A stretch of 28,590 nucleotides of DNA from JAJFFW01 sp038531315. GTDB taxonomy: Bacteria > Pseudomonadota > Alphaproteobacteria > Caulobacterales > Parvularculaceae. The stretch spans positions 1-28,590 of the forward strand of contig JBCBBT010000043.1 in NCBI GenBank assembly GCA_038531315.1, in the 5' to 3' direction. How positions within the stretch are numbered: position 1 is the first letter of the stretch; every line of letters begins with the position of its first letter. The notes under the pieces are model-generated. The model was not told the origin of the DNA, made no database searches, and saw only the letters and a list, made by a program, of their open reading frames with translations. Made by a program: the position numbers and the translations under genes. This document shows positions 16,502 through 24,253 of the stretch, one piece after another.

Positions 16502-16873
16502 ATGATCACACTCGCAACTGCCGAAGGCCGCCGCCGTCTCCTGCGCGAGGCGTCGCTTTCCCGCGAGAGCAGCGCGCGCATTCGCGCCGCCATGGCGCTC
16601 GTCATCCTGTTCAACATGATCGGCGTTTTCGACATTATTTCGACCCACGCCAACCTGTCGCTGGGCACCGGCGAGGAGGCCAATCCCGTGGTGCGCGCCG
16701 CCATGGATGCGTTCGGGCCCGGATGGATCGCGGCCAAACTGTTTCTTCAAGGCGTGATCACGGTGATGGTCTTGTGGTTCCCGCACCGGATCGTGCTGGC
16801 GATTTTCTCCTGTGCGATCGCAGCCAATACGCTGGTCGTGATCAACAATTTCAAGATCCTGCATGGCGGCTGA
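16502..16873 (+). CDS. DUF5658 family small membrane protein
   Basis: 123 residues from the ATG at 16502; a longer in-frame extension upstream is Arg-rich and looks non-coding. A basic N-terminal segment is followed by three hydrophobic helices (about 36-52, 75-95 and 98-115). The family pattern is present: an Asp in the first helix (F-D-I-I-S-T), G-T-G-E-E-A-N-P between helices, a Lys in the second helix and a conserved late N-T-L-V-V-I-N-N. Function is unknown. The ribosome binding site is poor. It is a single gene, divergent from DUF4175 over 208 bp, and converges with lysA. A short stem (AGCGC/GCGCT) right after the stop is too weak to call a terminator. Confidence 0.75.
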   Translation: MITLATAEGRRRLLREASLSRESSARIRAAMALVILFNMIGVFDIISTHANLSLGTGEEANPVVRAAMDAFGPGWIAAKLFLQGVITVMVLWFPHRIVLAIFSCAIAANTLVVINNFKILHGG

Positions 16874-16904
16874 GCGCAGGGCGCTTTAAAAAAATGCAGA
16901 TCCG

Positions 16905-18173
16905 CTAATCGAGCCAGTCAGGCGGTTGCTCCAGCGCCGTAATCTCCTCAAAGGTCGGGCGCCGCCTGATCACGGCGAACTGATCGCCATTGACCAGCAC
17001 TTCCGGCACAAGCGGTCTTGTATTGTACTGCGAGGCCTGCACGGCGCCATAAGCGCCGGCGGACATGAAGGCGACGCGCGCGCCCGGCGTTTGCGCGGGC
17101 AGGGCGCGCTCGCGCGCAAACCGGTCGCCGGTTTCGCAAACCGGTCCGACCACGTCATATTGAGCCGCCTGTGCGTCCGGAGCCGGTGCGCGGACCGGTT
17201 TGATGTCGTGCCATGCATCGTAAAGCGCGGGCCGGATCAGATCGTTCATGGCGGCGTCGATGATCAAAAACCGGCGCGCGTCGCCCGGCTTGTCGTAAAC
17301 AACGCTGGCGACCAGCATGCCGGCGTTGCCGACGATCATCCGGCCGGGCTCGAAGATCAGCTGAACGTCCAGCGGCGCGGCGATCGTGCGGATCAGCGCT
17401 GCGTAGTCATCCGGGTGCGGCGGCGTGTGGTCGCTGTCGCCATAAGGGATGCCAAGCCCGCCGCCGAGGTCGATACGTTCAATCGGCACGCCGTCGGCGC
17501 GCAGAATTTTGACAAGATCGGCGACCTTGGTGAAGGCGCGCTCGAAGGGCGCAAGGTCCGCGATCTGTGAGCCAATATGAACATCGACGCCTTTGACGGC
17601 GATCGCATCCATGGCGTTTGCGCGCCTGTAAAGATCGCGCGCACGCGCCCAGGAAACGCCGAACTTGTCCTCCGCCTTGCCGGTTGAAATCTTTTCATGC
17701 GCCCCGGCGGCCACATCGGGATTGACCCGAAAAGCGATCGGCGCGCGCACCCCCTTGCCGGCGGCGACCTCGGCGAGGGCGTCAAGCTCCGGCTCCGATT
17801 CGACATTGAACTGGTGAATGCCGGCGTCGAGCGCCGCGGCCATTTCCGCACGGCTTTTGCCGACCCCTGAAAAGACGATCTTTTCGGGCGCAACGCCGGC
17901 TTTCAGCGCGCGTTGCAACTCACCGCCGGAGACGACATCCGCGCCCGCGCCTTCGCTGGCGAGGATGGCGATCACGGCGAGATTGGAATTGGCTTTGACC
18001 GAATAGGCGGTCAGCGCGTCGAGATCGGCGAATGCGTTGCGGAAGACCTTGATATGCCGGCGCAGCGTCGCCTCTGAATAACAGTAAAATGGCGTGCCGA
18101 CCGCATCCGCGATGGCGTCAAGCGATACGTCCTCCGCATGGAGAACGTCATTATTGTACTCGAAGTGGTGCAT
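16905..18173 (-). CDS. lysA: Diaminopimelate decarboxylase
   Basis: 422 residues, full length. The PLP lysine lies in Y-S-V-K-A-N-S-N (Lys60). Glycine-rich G-G-G-L-G-I-P-Y-G binds the phosphate, F-E-P-G-R is the substrate-side motif, and V-C-E-T-G-D (Cys346) supplies the active-site Cys from the partner subunit. The enzyme decarboxylates meso-diaminopimelate to L-lysine in the cytoplasm, the last step of lysine synthesis. It drains the same pool used for peptidoglycan. The gene follows a small lipoprotein gene by six bases and argH before it, so it is probably co-transcribed with them. The TAG stop at 16905-16907 ends it 31 bp from the convergent DUF5658 gene. Confidence 0.97.
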   Translation of the reverse strand: MHHFEYNNDVLHAEDVSLDAIADAVGTPFYCYSEATLRRHIKVFRNAFADLDALTAYSVKANSNLAVIAILASEGAGADVVSGGELQRALKAGVAPEKIVFSGVGKSRAEMAAALDAGIHQFNVESEPELDALAEVAAGKGVRAPIAFRVNPDVAAGAHEKISTGKAEDKFGVSWARARDLYRRANAMDAIAVKGVDVHIGSQIADLAPFERAFTKVADLVKILRADGVPIERIDLGGGLGIPYGDSDHTPPHPDDYAALIRTIAAPLDVQLIFEPGRMIVGNAGMLVASVVYDKPGDARRFLIIDAAMNDLIRPALYDAWHDIKPVRAPAPDAQAAQYDVVGPVCETGDRFARERALPAQTPGARVAFMSAGAYGAVQASQYNTRPLVPEVLVNGDQFAVIRRRPTFEEITALEQPPDWLD

Positions 18174-18179
18174 GCGGGC

Positions 18180-18293
18180 CTAGAGGGTGCGGCTTTCCGG
18201 CGGGCGCTCTGAATCGGGCGGACGCACCGGCGCTTTTTTTCCGCATGCCGATAAAAAGAGCAGGGAAGCCAGAGCAATAAGGATGATTTTCAT
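18180..18293 (-). CDS. lptM: Small lipoprotein, LptM (YifL)-like
   Basis: Only 37 residues: a signal M-K-I-I-L-I-A-L-A-S-L-L-F with lipobox L-S-A-C, then G-K-K-A-P-V-R-P-P-D, a short Pro-rich tail. Size, lipobox and the C-G-(L/K)-K-(G/A)-P start of the mature part match LptM, which in E. coli helps assemble the LptD-LptE outer-membrane LPS translocon. Seven bases separate it from the argH stop and six from lysA, so it sits inside the operon; a tiny lipoprotein between argH and lysA is a recurring alphaproteobacterial arrangement. GAGAA before the ATG is the likely ribosome binding site. The LptM role is inferred from similarity of a very short sequence. Confidence 0.85.
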   Translation of the reverse strand: MKIILIALASLLFLSACGKKAPVRPPDSERPPESRTL

Positions 18294-18300
18294 AAGTTTC

Positions 18301-19701
18301 TCACGAGAGTTTTGCGCGCCAGGCGTCGATCTGTTTTTTAACATTATCGGGCGCCGTGCCGCCATAGGATTGCCGCGACGCGACAGACGCCTCGACCGAG
18401 AGCACCGAAAAGACGTCCTTTGTGATGCGGGGCTCGATTTGTTGAAGCGTTGCAAGGGACAACTCGTCGAGGCGCTGTGCGCGTTTTTCCGCTTCGGCGA
18501 CGATGGCGCCGGTGACGTGATGGGCGTCGCGGAACGCAAGGCCCGGCCCGCGCACCAGCCAGTCGGCGAGGTCGGTCGCGGTCGAATAGCCCTGCATGGC
18601 CGCGGCGCGCATGGCGTCAGCGTTCATCGTCATATCGCGGACCATGCCGGTCATCGCCGCAATCGCAAGGGCGAGGTCGTCAAAGGACTGGAAGGTCGCG
18701 GCCTTGTCTTCCTGCATATCTTTGGAATAGGTGAGCGGCAGGCCTTTCATGACCGTCAGAAGGCTTGAAAACCCCGATGCGATCCGCCCGATCTTGGCGC
18801 GCGCCAATTCGGCCGCATCCGGATTTTTCTTTTGCGGCATGATCGAAGAGCCGGTCGAAAAGGCGTCCGACAGGCGTGCAAAACCGAAATGCGGCGAGGT
18901 CCACAGAACGATTTCTTCTGCAAGACGCGATAAATGCATGGCGCAGATCGACGCCGCGGCCAGCGCTTCGAGCGCGAAATCGCGTGCTGAGACCGCGTCA
19001 AGCGAATTCGCCATGGGCTTTGAAAAACCGAGCGCGGCGGCCGTCATCGTCCGGTCGATGGGAAAGGGCGTGCCGGCTAGCGCGGCCGCGCCCAGCGGGC
19101 ATTCGTTGGCGCGCGCTGACGCGTCCTTGAGCCGGCCCCGGTCGCGCGCAATCATTTCAACATAGGCAAGGCAATGATGGCCGAACGTCACCGGCTGCGC
19201 GGTCTGCAGGTGGGTGTAGCCGGGCATGACGTCATGGGCGTGGGCGTCGGCCTTGTCGAGGAGCGCCGCCTGCATCGCCTTGAGGCCGGCGTCGGCGTCT
19301 TTCAGGGCGGTGCGCATCCACAAGCGAAAATCCGTCGCCACCTGATCATTGCGCGAGCGCGCCGTGTGAAGGCGGGCCGCCGGCTCGCCGATCAACGCCT
19401 TCAGCCGCGCCTCGATATTCATGTGAATATCTTCAAGAGCGGCGGAAAACGGAAAAACCCCGGTTTCGATTTCCTGTTCGATCTTGCCGAGCCCGTCGCT
19501 GATCGCCTCGGCGTCGGCGAAAGAAATAATGCCCTGTTCGGCGAGCATCGCCGCATGGGCGCGCGAGCCGGCGATATCCTCGCGCCAGAGCCGCCGGTCG
19601 ATATCGATCGAGGCGTTGATCTCTTCCATGATCGCCGCCGGACCTGCGGCGAAGCGGCCGCCCCACATTGCGTTTGCGTCAGATTTACTATCTTTGGGCA
19701 T
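18301..19701 (-). CDS. argH: Argininosuccinate lyase
   Basis: 466 residues from the ATG at 19701 (MPKDSKSDANAMWGGRF). Upstream in-frame sequence overlaps the divergent gene's promoter region and lacks family character. The W-G-G-R-F start, the N-D-Q-V-A-T-D region, and the superfamily signature G-S-S-I-M-P-Q-K-K-N-P (284-294, catalytic Ser loop) identify it clearly. It splits argininosuccinate into arginine and fumarate, the final step of arginine synthesis. GGAAG lies three bases before the ATG, closer than usual. It is first in the argH-lptM-lysA unit and diverges from the TlpA gene across 69 bp containing nested inverted repeats. Confidence 0.97.
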   Translation of the reverse strand: MPKDSKSDANAMWGGRFAAGPAAIMEEINASIDIDRRLWREDIAGSRAHAAMLAEQGIISFADAEAISDGLGKIEQEIETGVFPFSAALEDIHMNIEARLKALIGEPAARLHTARSRNDQVATDFRLWMRTALKDADAGLKAMQAALLDKADAHAHDVMPGYTHLQTAQPVTFGHHCLAYVEMIARDRGRLKDASARANECPLGAAALAGTPFPIDRTMTAAALGFSKPMANSLDAVSARDFALEALAAASICAMHLSRLAEEIVLWTSPHFGFARLSDAFSTGSSIMPQKKNPDAAELARAKIGRIASGFSSLLTVMKGLPLTYSKDMQEDKAATFQSFDDLALAIAAMTGMVRDMTMNADAMRAAAMQGYSTATDLADWLVRGPGLAFRDAHHVTGAIVAEAEKRAQRLDELSLATLQQIEPRITKDVFSVLSVEASVASRQSYGGTAPDNVKKQIDAWRAKLS

Positions 19702-19705
19702 AGCT

Positions 19706-19744
19706 TCCGGTCTTAGCGATTTATCGCCGACAGAAAAGACCGGA
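19706..19744. promoter_or_regulatory. Nested inverted repeats between argH and tlpA
   Basis: TCCGGTCTT (19706-19714) is exactly complementary to AAGACCGGA (19736-19744). Inside the 21-base spacer lies a second inverted repeat, GCGAT-TT-ATCGC (19716-19727). Together they fill most of the 69-bp divergent intergenic region, starting 5 bp from the argH start codon. They could be operator half-sites or an RNA hairpin at the argH 5' end. They do not resemble an ArgR box. Confidence 0.5.
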
Positions 19745-19770
19745 TTGCTGCAACATCTGGAGCCTGATCG

Positions 19771-20436
19771 ATGAATGCATTCAAATCGCCGCGACTTTGG
19801 CTGTTTATCTGGGGCGGCGCCGGTCTGATCCTCGGCGCATCGATCCTGATCAGCGCCGCTCTTGAGGCCGACGGACGCCCGGGCGCGCCGCGTCAGGCGC
19901 GCACGGCGGGGCCTGAAATTACAGCCCAGTGCAAGCGGTCCGTCGCGAGAAAGCATCCCGATTTTCTGACCGGCGAAATGGCCGATTTCACCTACGCTTT
20001 CACCGAGCGCCGCGCGCCGGGCCAGAATTTCGTGCATGCGGGCGAGACCACATCGATGGCCGCCTTTAAGGGTCGCGTGACGCTGGTCAATTTCTGGGCG
20101 ACGTGGTGTCCGCCCTGCCTGCGCGAGCTGCCGTCGCTCGATGCGCTTGAGGGCGCCCTCGGGGGCGACAATTTTGAAGTCGTGGCCGTCGCCGCCGATC
20201 CGCGCGGGCCGAAAGCCGCCGGGGAGTATCTCGAGCGCCTCAACATTAAAAATCTGAAACTATACACCGATGAACAGCTGCGTTTTGCGAGCGCCGTCGG
20301 CGAGGTGTCGACCGTTTTGCCGGTGTCGATCCTTTATGACCGCGAAGGCCTTGAGATCGGGCGGCTTGTCGGCGAGGCGGACTGGCAAAGCGCCGAAGCG
20401 CGGGCCCTGATCGGAAATCTGATCGACTGCACCTGA
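19771..20436 (+). CDS. TlpA-like thioredoxin-fold protein, membrane-anchored
   Basis: 221 residues. A single N-terminal helix at about 9-31 anchors it in the inner membrane with a periplasmic thioredoxin domain. The redox motif is W-C-P-P-C at 112-116, preceded by V-T-L-V-N-F-W-A-T, and the cis-Pro loop is V-L-P-V-S, as in TlpA/ResA. Such proteins reduce periplasmic disulfides, often for cytochrome c maturation or cytochrome oxidase assembly. GGAG sits nine bases before the ATG. Divergence from argH is a conserved alphaproteobacterial arrangement. Two further Cys residues, one at about 54 and one two residues from the C-terminus, are unusual additions. The exact partner is unknown. Confidence 0.9.
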   Translation: MNAFKSPRLWLFIWGGAGLILGASILISAALEADGRPGAPRQARTAGPEITAQCKRSVARKHPDFLTGEMADFTYAFTERRAPGQNFVHAGETTSMAAFKGRVTLVNFWATWCPPCLRELPSLDALEGALGGDNFEVVAVAADPRGPKAAGEYLERLNIKNLKLYTDEQLRFASAVGEVSTVLPVSILYDREGLEIGRLVGEADWQSAEARALIGNLIDCT

Positions 20437-20494
20437 TTCGCGGCGGGCCGACGTCCATCGCCTTGCGTCCGGCTTGCAATCGCGCAATGCAACA

Positions 20495-20523
20495 ATGATC
20501 TGAAAGCAACGATGAACTGAAAG
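20495..20523 (+). repeat. 12-bp direct repeat upstream of the unknown lipoprotein
   Basis: ATGATCTGAAAG (20495-20506) recurs as ATGAACTGAAAG (20512-20523), an 11 of 12 match at 17-bp spacing, about 140-165 bp before the lipoprotein start. It may be a regulator site; no binding protein is known. Confidence 0.5.
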
Positions 20524-20660
20524 ACCGGCCTGTGGCGGCGCATGGGGGCCTTGTAACCGCGCCCGCCACACGATGACCGATAAACGCGTGAACCATGCGC
20601 AATGATTTTTACGACGCCGCCCCGTCGCATGACGGCCCGGCGAACGACAAGGGGACCTAC

Positions 20661-22313
20661 ATGACGATGAAACATTTTTTGTTGGCCGGCGCTGCGGCGA
20701 TGGCGCTTGGCGCATGCGGCGGCGAGGACGGCGGCGCAGAAGGCGGGGCCGCCTCCAACACGTCAACCAAATCGGTGGTCTCCGGCGGTTCGCCAATTTC
20801 AAAACCGTTTTCGCTGAAGAACGCCTCCGAGCTTGATGTCGATGCGCTCTTTGCGCTGGCGCCCGCCGATGCGCGGCCGACTTATCAGTCGGTCTTCTTT
20901 GATGAAAAGCTTGGCGCAACGGTTGTCACCGGTCTTCAGTTTACTGAGGAAGACGGCGGCGCCATCACGATCGAGAAAGCCGAGCTTTACGGCGTCGACG
21001 TCGATGCGATCCAGCGGATCAATGCCGCCGAGCCGGCCGTCGATGCGCCGTTTGAGACGGTGTTCGAAAAAGTCCGGCTTTTCGGGATCAACCCTGAAGG
21101 CGCCGACGACGACATCGACATTACGATCGAGGCGCTTGAGCTCGACAAGTTGCGCATTCGTCAGGGCGGCGTTGATGAAACGCAGGACAGCCCCGCGTTT
21201 TTCTTCAATACCTTCGAGCTTGGCGGATTCTTTATCAAGAACATGTCAATGACCGGCGGCGCAGAGGGCTCAACAATCGACGGGCGCATTCCGGATTTGC
21301 GCATTTCCGGTCTTGGCGGCGGCAAAATGGGCGCGCTCGTCATCAAGGATGTCGCCTATGACGTTAATCAAAGCGACGAGGCGCAGCGCTCGCTGGCGTC
21401 TTTGATGGGGCCGCAAGGCGCGCTGATCATGGACAGCCCGTTGCGGAACTTTATTGCGCCGGGCGCGCAGCGCGCATCAATCAAATCAGTGGTTTGGCGC
21501 GGGCTCGATATGTCGGGTCTGTTGAAGGCGGGCCTCAGCGGCGAGGAGCCGTCTTTCACGGCGAAAAATCTCGTCAAGCTTGGCGCCGTAGAGATCGAGG
21601 GCGCGCAATCCTACGTGAACGGAAAATTAGCGTCGTCCAGCAAAAAGACAACGATTACCTCCAACGAATCAACCTGGATTGTGCCGACGAAATTGCGCGC
21701 GGAATCGACCGGCGATTTTTATAATTTCGCCGCCTATGTGCCGGACGGCGAAGACGCTTTGTTGCAGATCGTCAAGGACAACGGTCTCGACAATGTCAAA
21801 GCATCGAGCCAGACGGCGTGGGATTGGGACGCTGAAGATGGCGACGTGGCGCTGTCGACGACCTGGGACACGCAAGGCTTCGCTGACGTGTCGTTTGACG
21901 TCAATCTCGACGGCATTGAGATCGACAAAATCGCGGCGGCGGCGGAAAGCGGCGACAATAGCGCCATTGAACGGATTGCCGTCTTCGACAGCTTTTCGAT
22001 GAAAATCGCCGACGACAAAATGCTGGATGCGATCTTTGCGATCGCTGGTTTGCAGATGAATTCATCGGCGTCTGATTTGCGCGAGTCTGCGCCGGCGATG
22101 ATCCGTCTTGGCGGCGCCGCCTACGCTGGCGTCAATCCGCGCTTTTCCGATTATATCGACGCATTCGCGGCGTTCATCGCTGACGGCGGCACGCTTGAGG
22201 TGACGGCGAACCCGTCATCGCCTGTGCCGCTGGCGGCGATTGCGGAGACCAGCGAAACCGCGCCGCAGGACTTGCCGGATATCATCGATCTGAAGATCAC
22301 GCATTCGAAGTAA
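20661..22313 (+). CDS. Lipoprotein of unknown function, 550 residues
   Basis: The start at 20661 is favoured over an in-frame ATG at 20595 because AAGGGG lies seven bases upstream and a perfect lipoprotein signal follows (M-T-M-K-H-F-L-L-A-G..., lipobox L-G-A-C, Cys19). The mature part begins with a Gly/Glu/Ala-rich linker. It continues as a long, acidic, apparently beta-rich chain with alternating hydrophobic residues and recurring blocks such as I-T-I-E-K-A-E-L-Y-G-V, I-T-I-E-A-L-E-L-D-K-L and V-K-L-G-A-V-E-I-E-G, hinting at repeated beta units. There are no further membrane segments and no catalytic motif I know. It may be an outer-membrane or periplasmic scaffold; I recognise no family. 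It is a single-gene unit ended by a strong terminator. Confidence 0.85.
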   Translation: MTMKHFLLAGAAAMALGACGGEDGGAEGGAASNTSTKSVVSGGSPISKPFSLKNASELDVDALFALAPADARPTYQSVFFDEKLGATVVTGLQFTEEDGGAITIEKAELYGVDVDAIQRINAAEPAVDAPFETVFEKVRLFGINPEGADDDIDITIEALELDKLRIRQGGVDETQDSPAFFFNTFELGGFFIKNMSMTGGAEGSTIDGRIPDLRISGLGGGKMGALVIKDVAYDVNQSDEAQRSLASLMGPQGALIMDSPLRNFIAPGAQRASIKSVVWRGLDMSGLLKAGLSGEEPSFTAKNLVKLGAVEIEGAQSYVNGKLASSSKKTTITSNESTWIVPTKLRAESTGDFYNFAAYVPDGEDALLQIVKDNGLDNVKASSQTAWDWDAEDGDVALSTTWDTQGFADVSFDVNLDGIEIDKIAAAAESGDNSAIERIAVFDSFSMKIADDKMLDAIFAIAGLQMNSSASDLRESAPAMIRLGGAAYAGVNPRFSDYIDAFAAFIADGGTLEVTANPSSPVPLAAIAETSETAPQDLPDIIDLKITHSK

Positions 22314-22335
22314 CGTGTGCAGACCATCACTGGCG

Positions 22336-22369
22336 AAAGCCCCGCAGTGTTCTGCGGGGCTTTTGTTTT
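22336..22369 (+). terminator. Intrinsic terminator of the unknown lipoprotein gene
   Basis: A perfect 12-bp stem, AAAGCCCCGCAG paired with CTGCGGGGCTTT around a TGTT loop, runs into TTTTGTTTT. It begins 22 bp after the stop codon and is the only classical rho-independent terminator I see in the window. Confidence 0.93.
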
Positions 22370-22387
22370 GACAATGTGTTTGAGGTT

Positions 22388-23548
22388 TCAGGCGGCGCGG
22401 CGCACCACGATGCTGCCGGCGGAATAGCCCGCGCCAAAGCCGGCGATGACGCCGACCTCGCCGACCGCAATGTCGTCGCGGTGCTTGTGAAACGCGATGA
22501 TCGATCCGGCTGAGGATGTATTGGCGTATTCGTCAAGGACAACCGGGGCTTCATCGGCGCTGGCGTCGCGCCCGAGCACTTTGCGGGCGATAAACTGGTT
22601 CATCGATAAATTCGCCTGGTGCAGCCAGAAGCGCTTAACGGCGTCCGGCGCAATATCGAGGTCGCTCAAATGGCCGGAGATCATCTCGCCGACCATCGGC
22701 ACCACTTCCTTGAAGACCTTGCGGCCCTGTTGAATGAAAAGCTTATCCGTAAACGGAGAAGACTGATCGTCCGCCGGGGCGCCGGTCTCGCGCTCACAGC
22801 GGTTCAGGAACCCGAAATTGTTACGGATGTTATTGGAAAACCTGGTCTTCAGACGCGCGCCGAGAATGTCAAACGCGCCGCCGGCCGGGGGGCCGTCCGC
22901 CCGCTCAAGGATCACGGCTGTCGCAACATCGCCAAAAATGAAATGGCTGTCGCGGTCGCGAAAATTGAGATGCGCGGTGCAGATTTCCGGATTGACCATC
23001 AAGATGCGCCGCGCGCCGGCGCGAATGAGGCCGAGCCCGGTTTCAATGCCGAAGGCCGCCGAGGCGCAGGCGACATTCATGTCGAAACCATACCCGTCAA
23101 CGCCGAGCGCGTCCTGGATTTCAACGGCAATCGCGGGATAGCCGCGCTGCAGGTTCGAGGCCGCGCAGATCACGCCGTCGATATCGTCAGGGCCAAGATC
23201 GGCCGACTTCATGGCGGCGTGCGCGGCTTTCACGGCCATTTCCGCAAGGATCGACAGGGCCTCATTAGGCCGCTCTTCAAAACGCGGGCTCATGCGCTCA
23301 ATATCGAGGATGCCGTCGCGGTCCATGACGTAGCGCGACTTGATGCCGGAGGCCTTTTCGATGAATTCGGCCGATGACGGCTGCAATGGCGCGATATCGC
23401 CGGCGGCGATGGCGGCGGCGTTATCCTCGTTAAAGCGGGCGACGAACCCGTTGAACGCGGTGACAAGATCTTCGTTCGAGATGGCGTGCGGCGGCGTGAA
23501 CAACCCGGTGGCGACGATACGCACGTCGGGCGCTGGCGATGAGGCCAT
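22388..23548 (-). CDS. Beta-ketoacyl-ACP synthase III family protein (FabH-like)
   Basis: 386 residues from the ATG at 23548; a TTG five codons earlier is less likely. The thiolase-fold triad is intact: Cys161 in N-V-A-C-A-S-A, His310 in W-L-H-Q-A-N and Asn343 in E-Y-A-N-T-S-S-A-G. It is longer than housekeeping FabH (about 320). It has extra sequence near residues 30-75 and a characteristic H-L-N-F-R-D-R-D-S-H-F-I-F-G-D block, placing it in a separate KASIII subfamily widespread in proteobacteria. It joins an acyl-CoA primer to malonyl-ACP; in Pseudomonas a FabH-like enzyme that I believe is related (PA3286) feeds beta-oxidation products into fatty acid synthesis. Primer preference here is unknown. 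Confidence 0.9.
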   Translation of the reverse strand: MASSPAPDVRIVATGLFTPPHAISNEDLVTAFNGFVARFNEDNAAAIAAGDIAPLQPSSAEFIEKASGIKSRYVMDRDGILDIERMSPRFEERPNEALSILAEMAVKAAHAAMKSADLGPDDIDGVICAASNLQRGYPAIAVEIQDALGVDGYGFDMNVACASAAFGIETGLGLIRAGARRILMVNPEICTAHLNFRDRDSHFIFGDVATAVILERADGPPAGGAFDILGARLKTRFSNNIRNNFGFLNRCERETGAPADDQSSPFTDKLFIQQGRKVFKEVVPMVGEMISGHLSDLDIAPDAVKRFWLHQANLSMNQFIARKVLGRDASADEAPVVLDEYANTSSAGSIIAFHKHRDDIAVGEVGVIAGFGAGYSAGSIVVRRAA

Positions 23549-23665
23549 GACAATAAAATCCAATACTGAGGTAATCGTCTAAACACCATGCGCCCATTGG
23601 CGGCCAAGCGCAACGCTGACGCGCAATGCGCCTGCTTGATAGGGACGCCTTCTAAATAGGGACGG

Positions 23666-24253
23666 TCAGCGGCGGGCCTTTTTCTGGACCGCTTTGTGGC
23701 GTGGGCAGGCGACCTCGTGATCGTTGACCATCCCGACCGCCTGCATGAAGGCGTAGACGATAACGGGCCCGCAGAACTTGAAGCCCCGTTTTTTGAGATC
23801 CTTTGAAAGCGCCTCGCTTTGCGGCGACTTTGCCGGAATATCGCTACACGCGCGCCATGTGTTGACGATCGGGGTCCCGTCGACAAACGACCAGAGATAG
23901 CCGGAAAACCCGTCCGTTTCCTTCTCCATCATCTCAAGCCAGAGCTGCGCATTGCCGATTGCGGCGTTTATTTTTGTCTTTGAGCGAATGATCCCCGCGT
24001 CGCCGAGAAGGCGTTCTATTTTGCGCGGCGTGTAGCGGGCGATCTTCTCAGGATCAAAGCCGTCAAAGGCGCGCCGGAAATTCTCGCGCTTGTACAGGAT
24101 CGTCCGCCATGAAAGCCCTGCCTGAAACCCGTCAAGGATGAGCTTTTCATAAAGCGCGCGGTCGTCATATTCCGGAACGCCCCATTCCGTATCGTGATAA
24201 TCACGGTAAAGGGCGTCGTCTTCCGGCGCCCACAGGCAAGCTAACTGCGCCAT
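23666..24253 (-). CDS. tag: DNA-3-methyladenine glycosylase I
   Basis: 195 residues from the ATG at 24253, whose A is shared with the TGA of the upstream MAPEG gene (TGATG), so translation is coupled. The zinc ligands of TagI are all present: Cys6 (in L-A-C-L-W-A), His20 (Y-H-D-T-E-W-G), His179 and Cys183 (D-H-E-V-A-C-P). The catalytic-pocket region L-I-L-D-G-F-Q-A-G-L-S-W is intact. The enzyme removes 3-methyladenine from alkylated DNA, starting base excision repair. C-L-W-A replaces the common C-x-W-(C/A/P) start. A short Lys/Arg tail ends the protein. Confidence 0.95.
   Translation of the reverse strand: MAQLACLWAPEDDALYRDYHDTEWGVPEYDDRALYEKLILDGFQAGLSWRTILYKRENFRRAFDGFDPEKIARYTPRKIERLLGDAGIIRSKTKINAAIGNAQLWLEMMEKETDGFSGYLWSFVDGTPIVNTWRACSDIPAKSPQSEALSKDLKKRGFKFCGPVIVYAFMQAVGMVNDHEVACPRHKAVQKKARR

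Noticed and set aside
16873..16890. Hairpin AGCGC-AGG-GCGCT after the DUF5658 gene
   Set aside because: The stem has only five pairs and three T residues follow, too weak for an intrinsic terminator on either strand.
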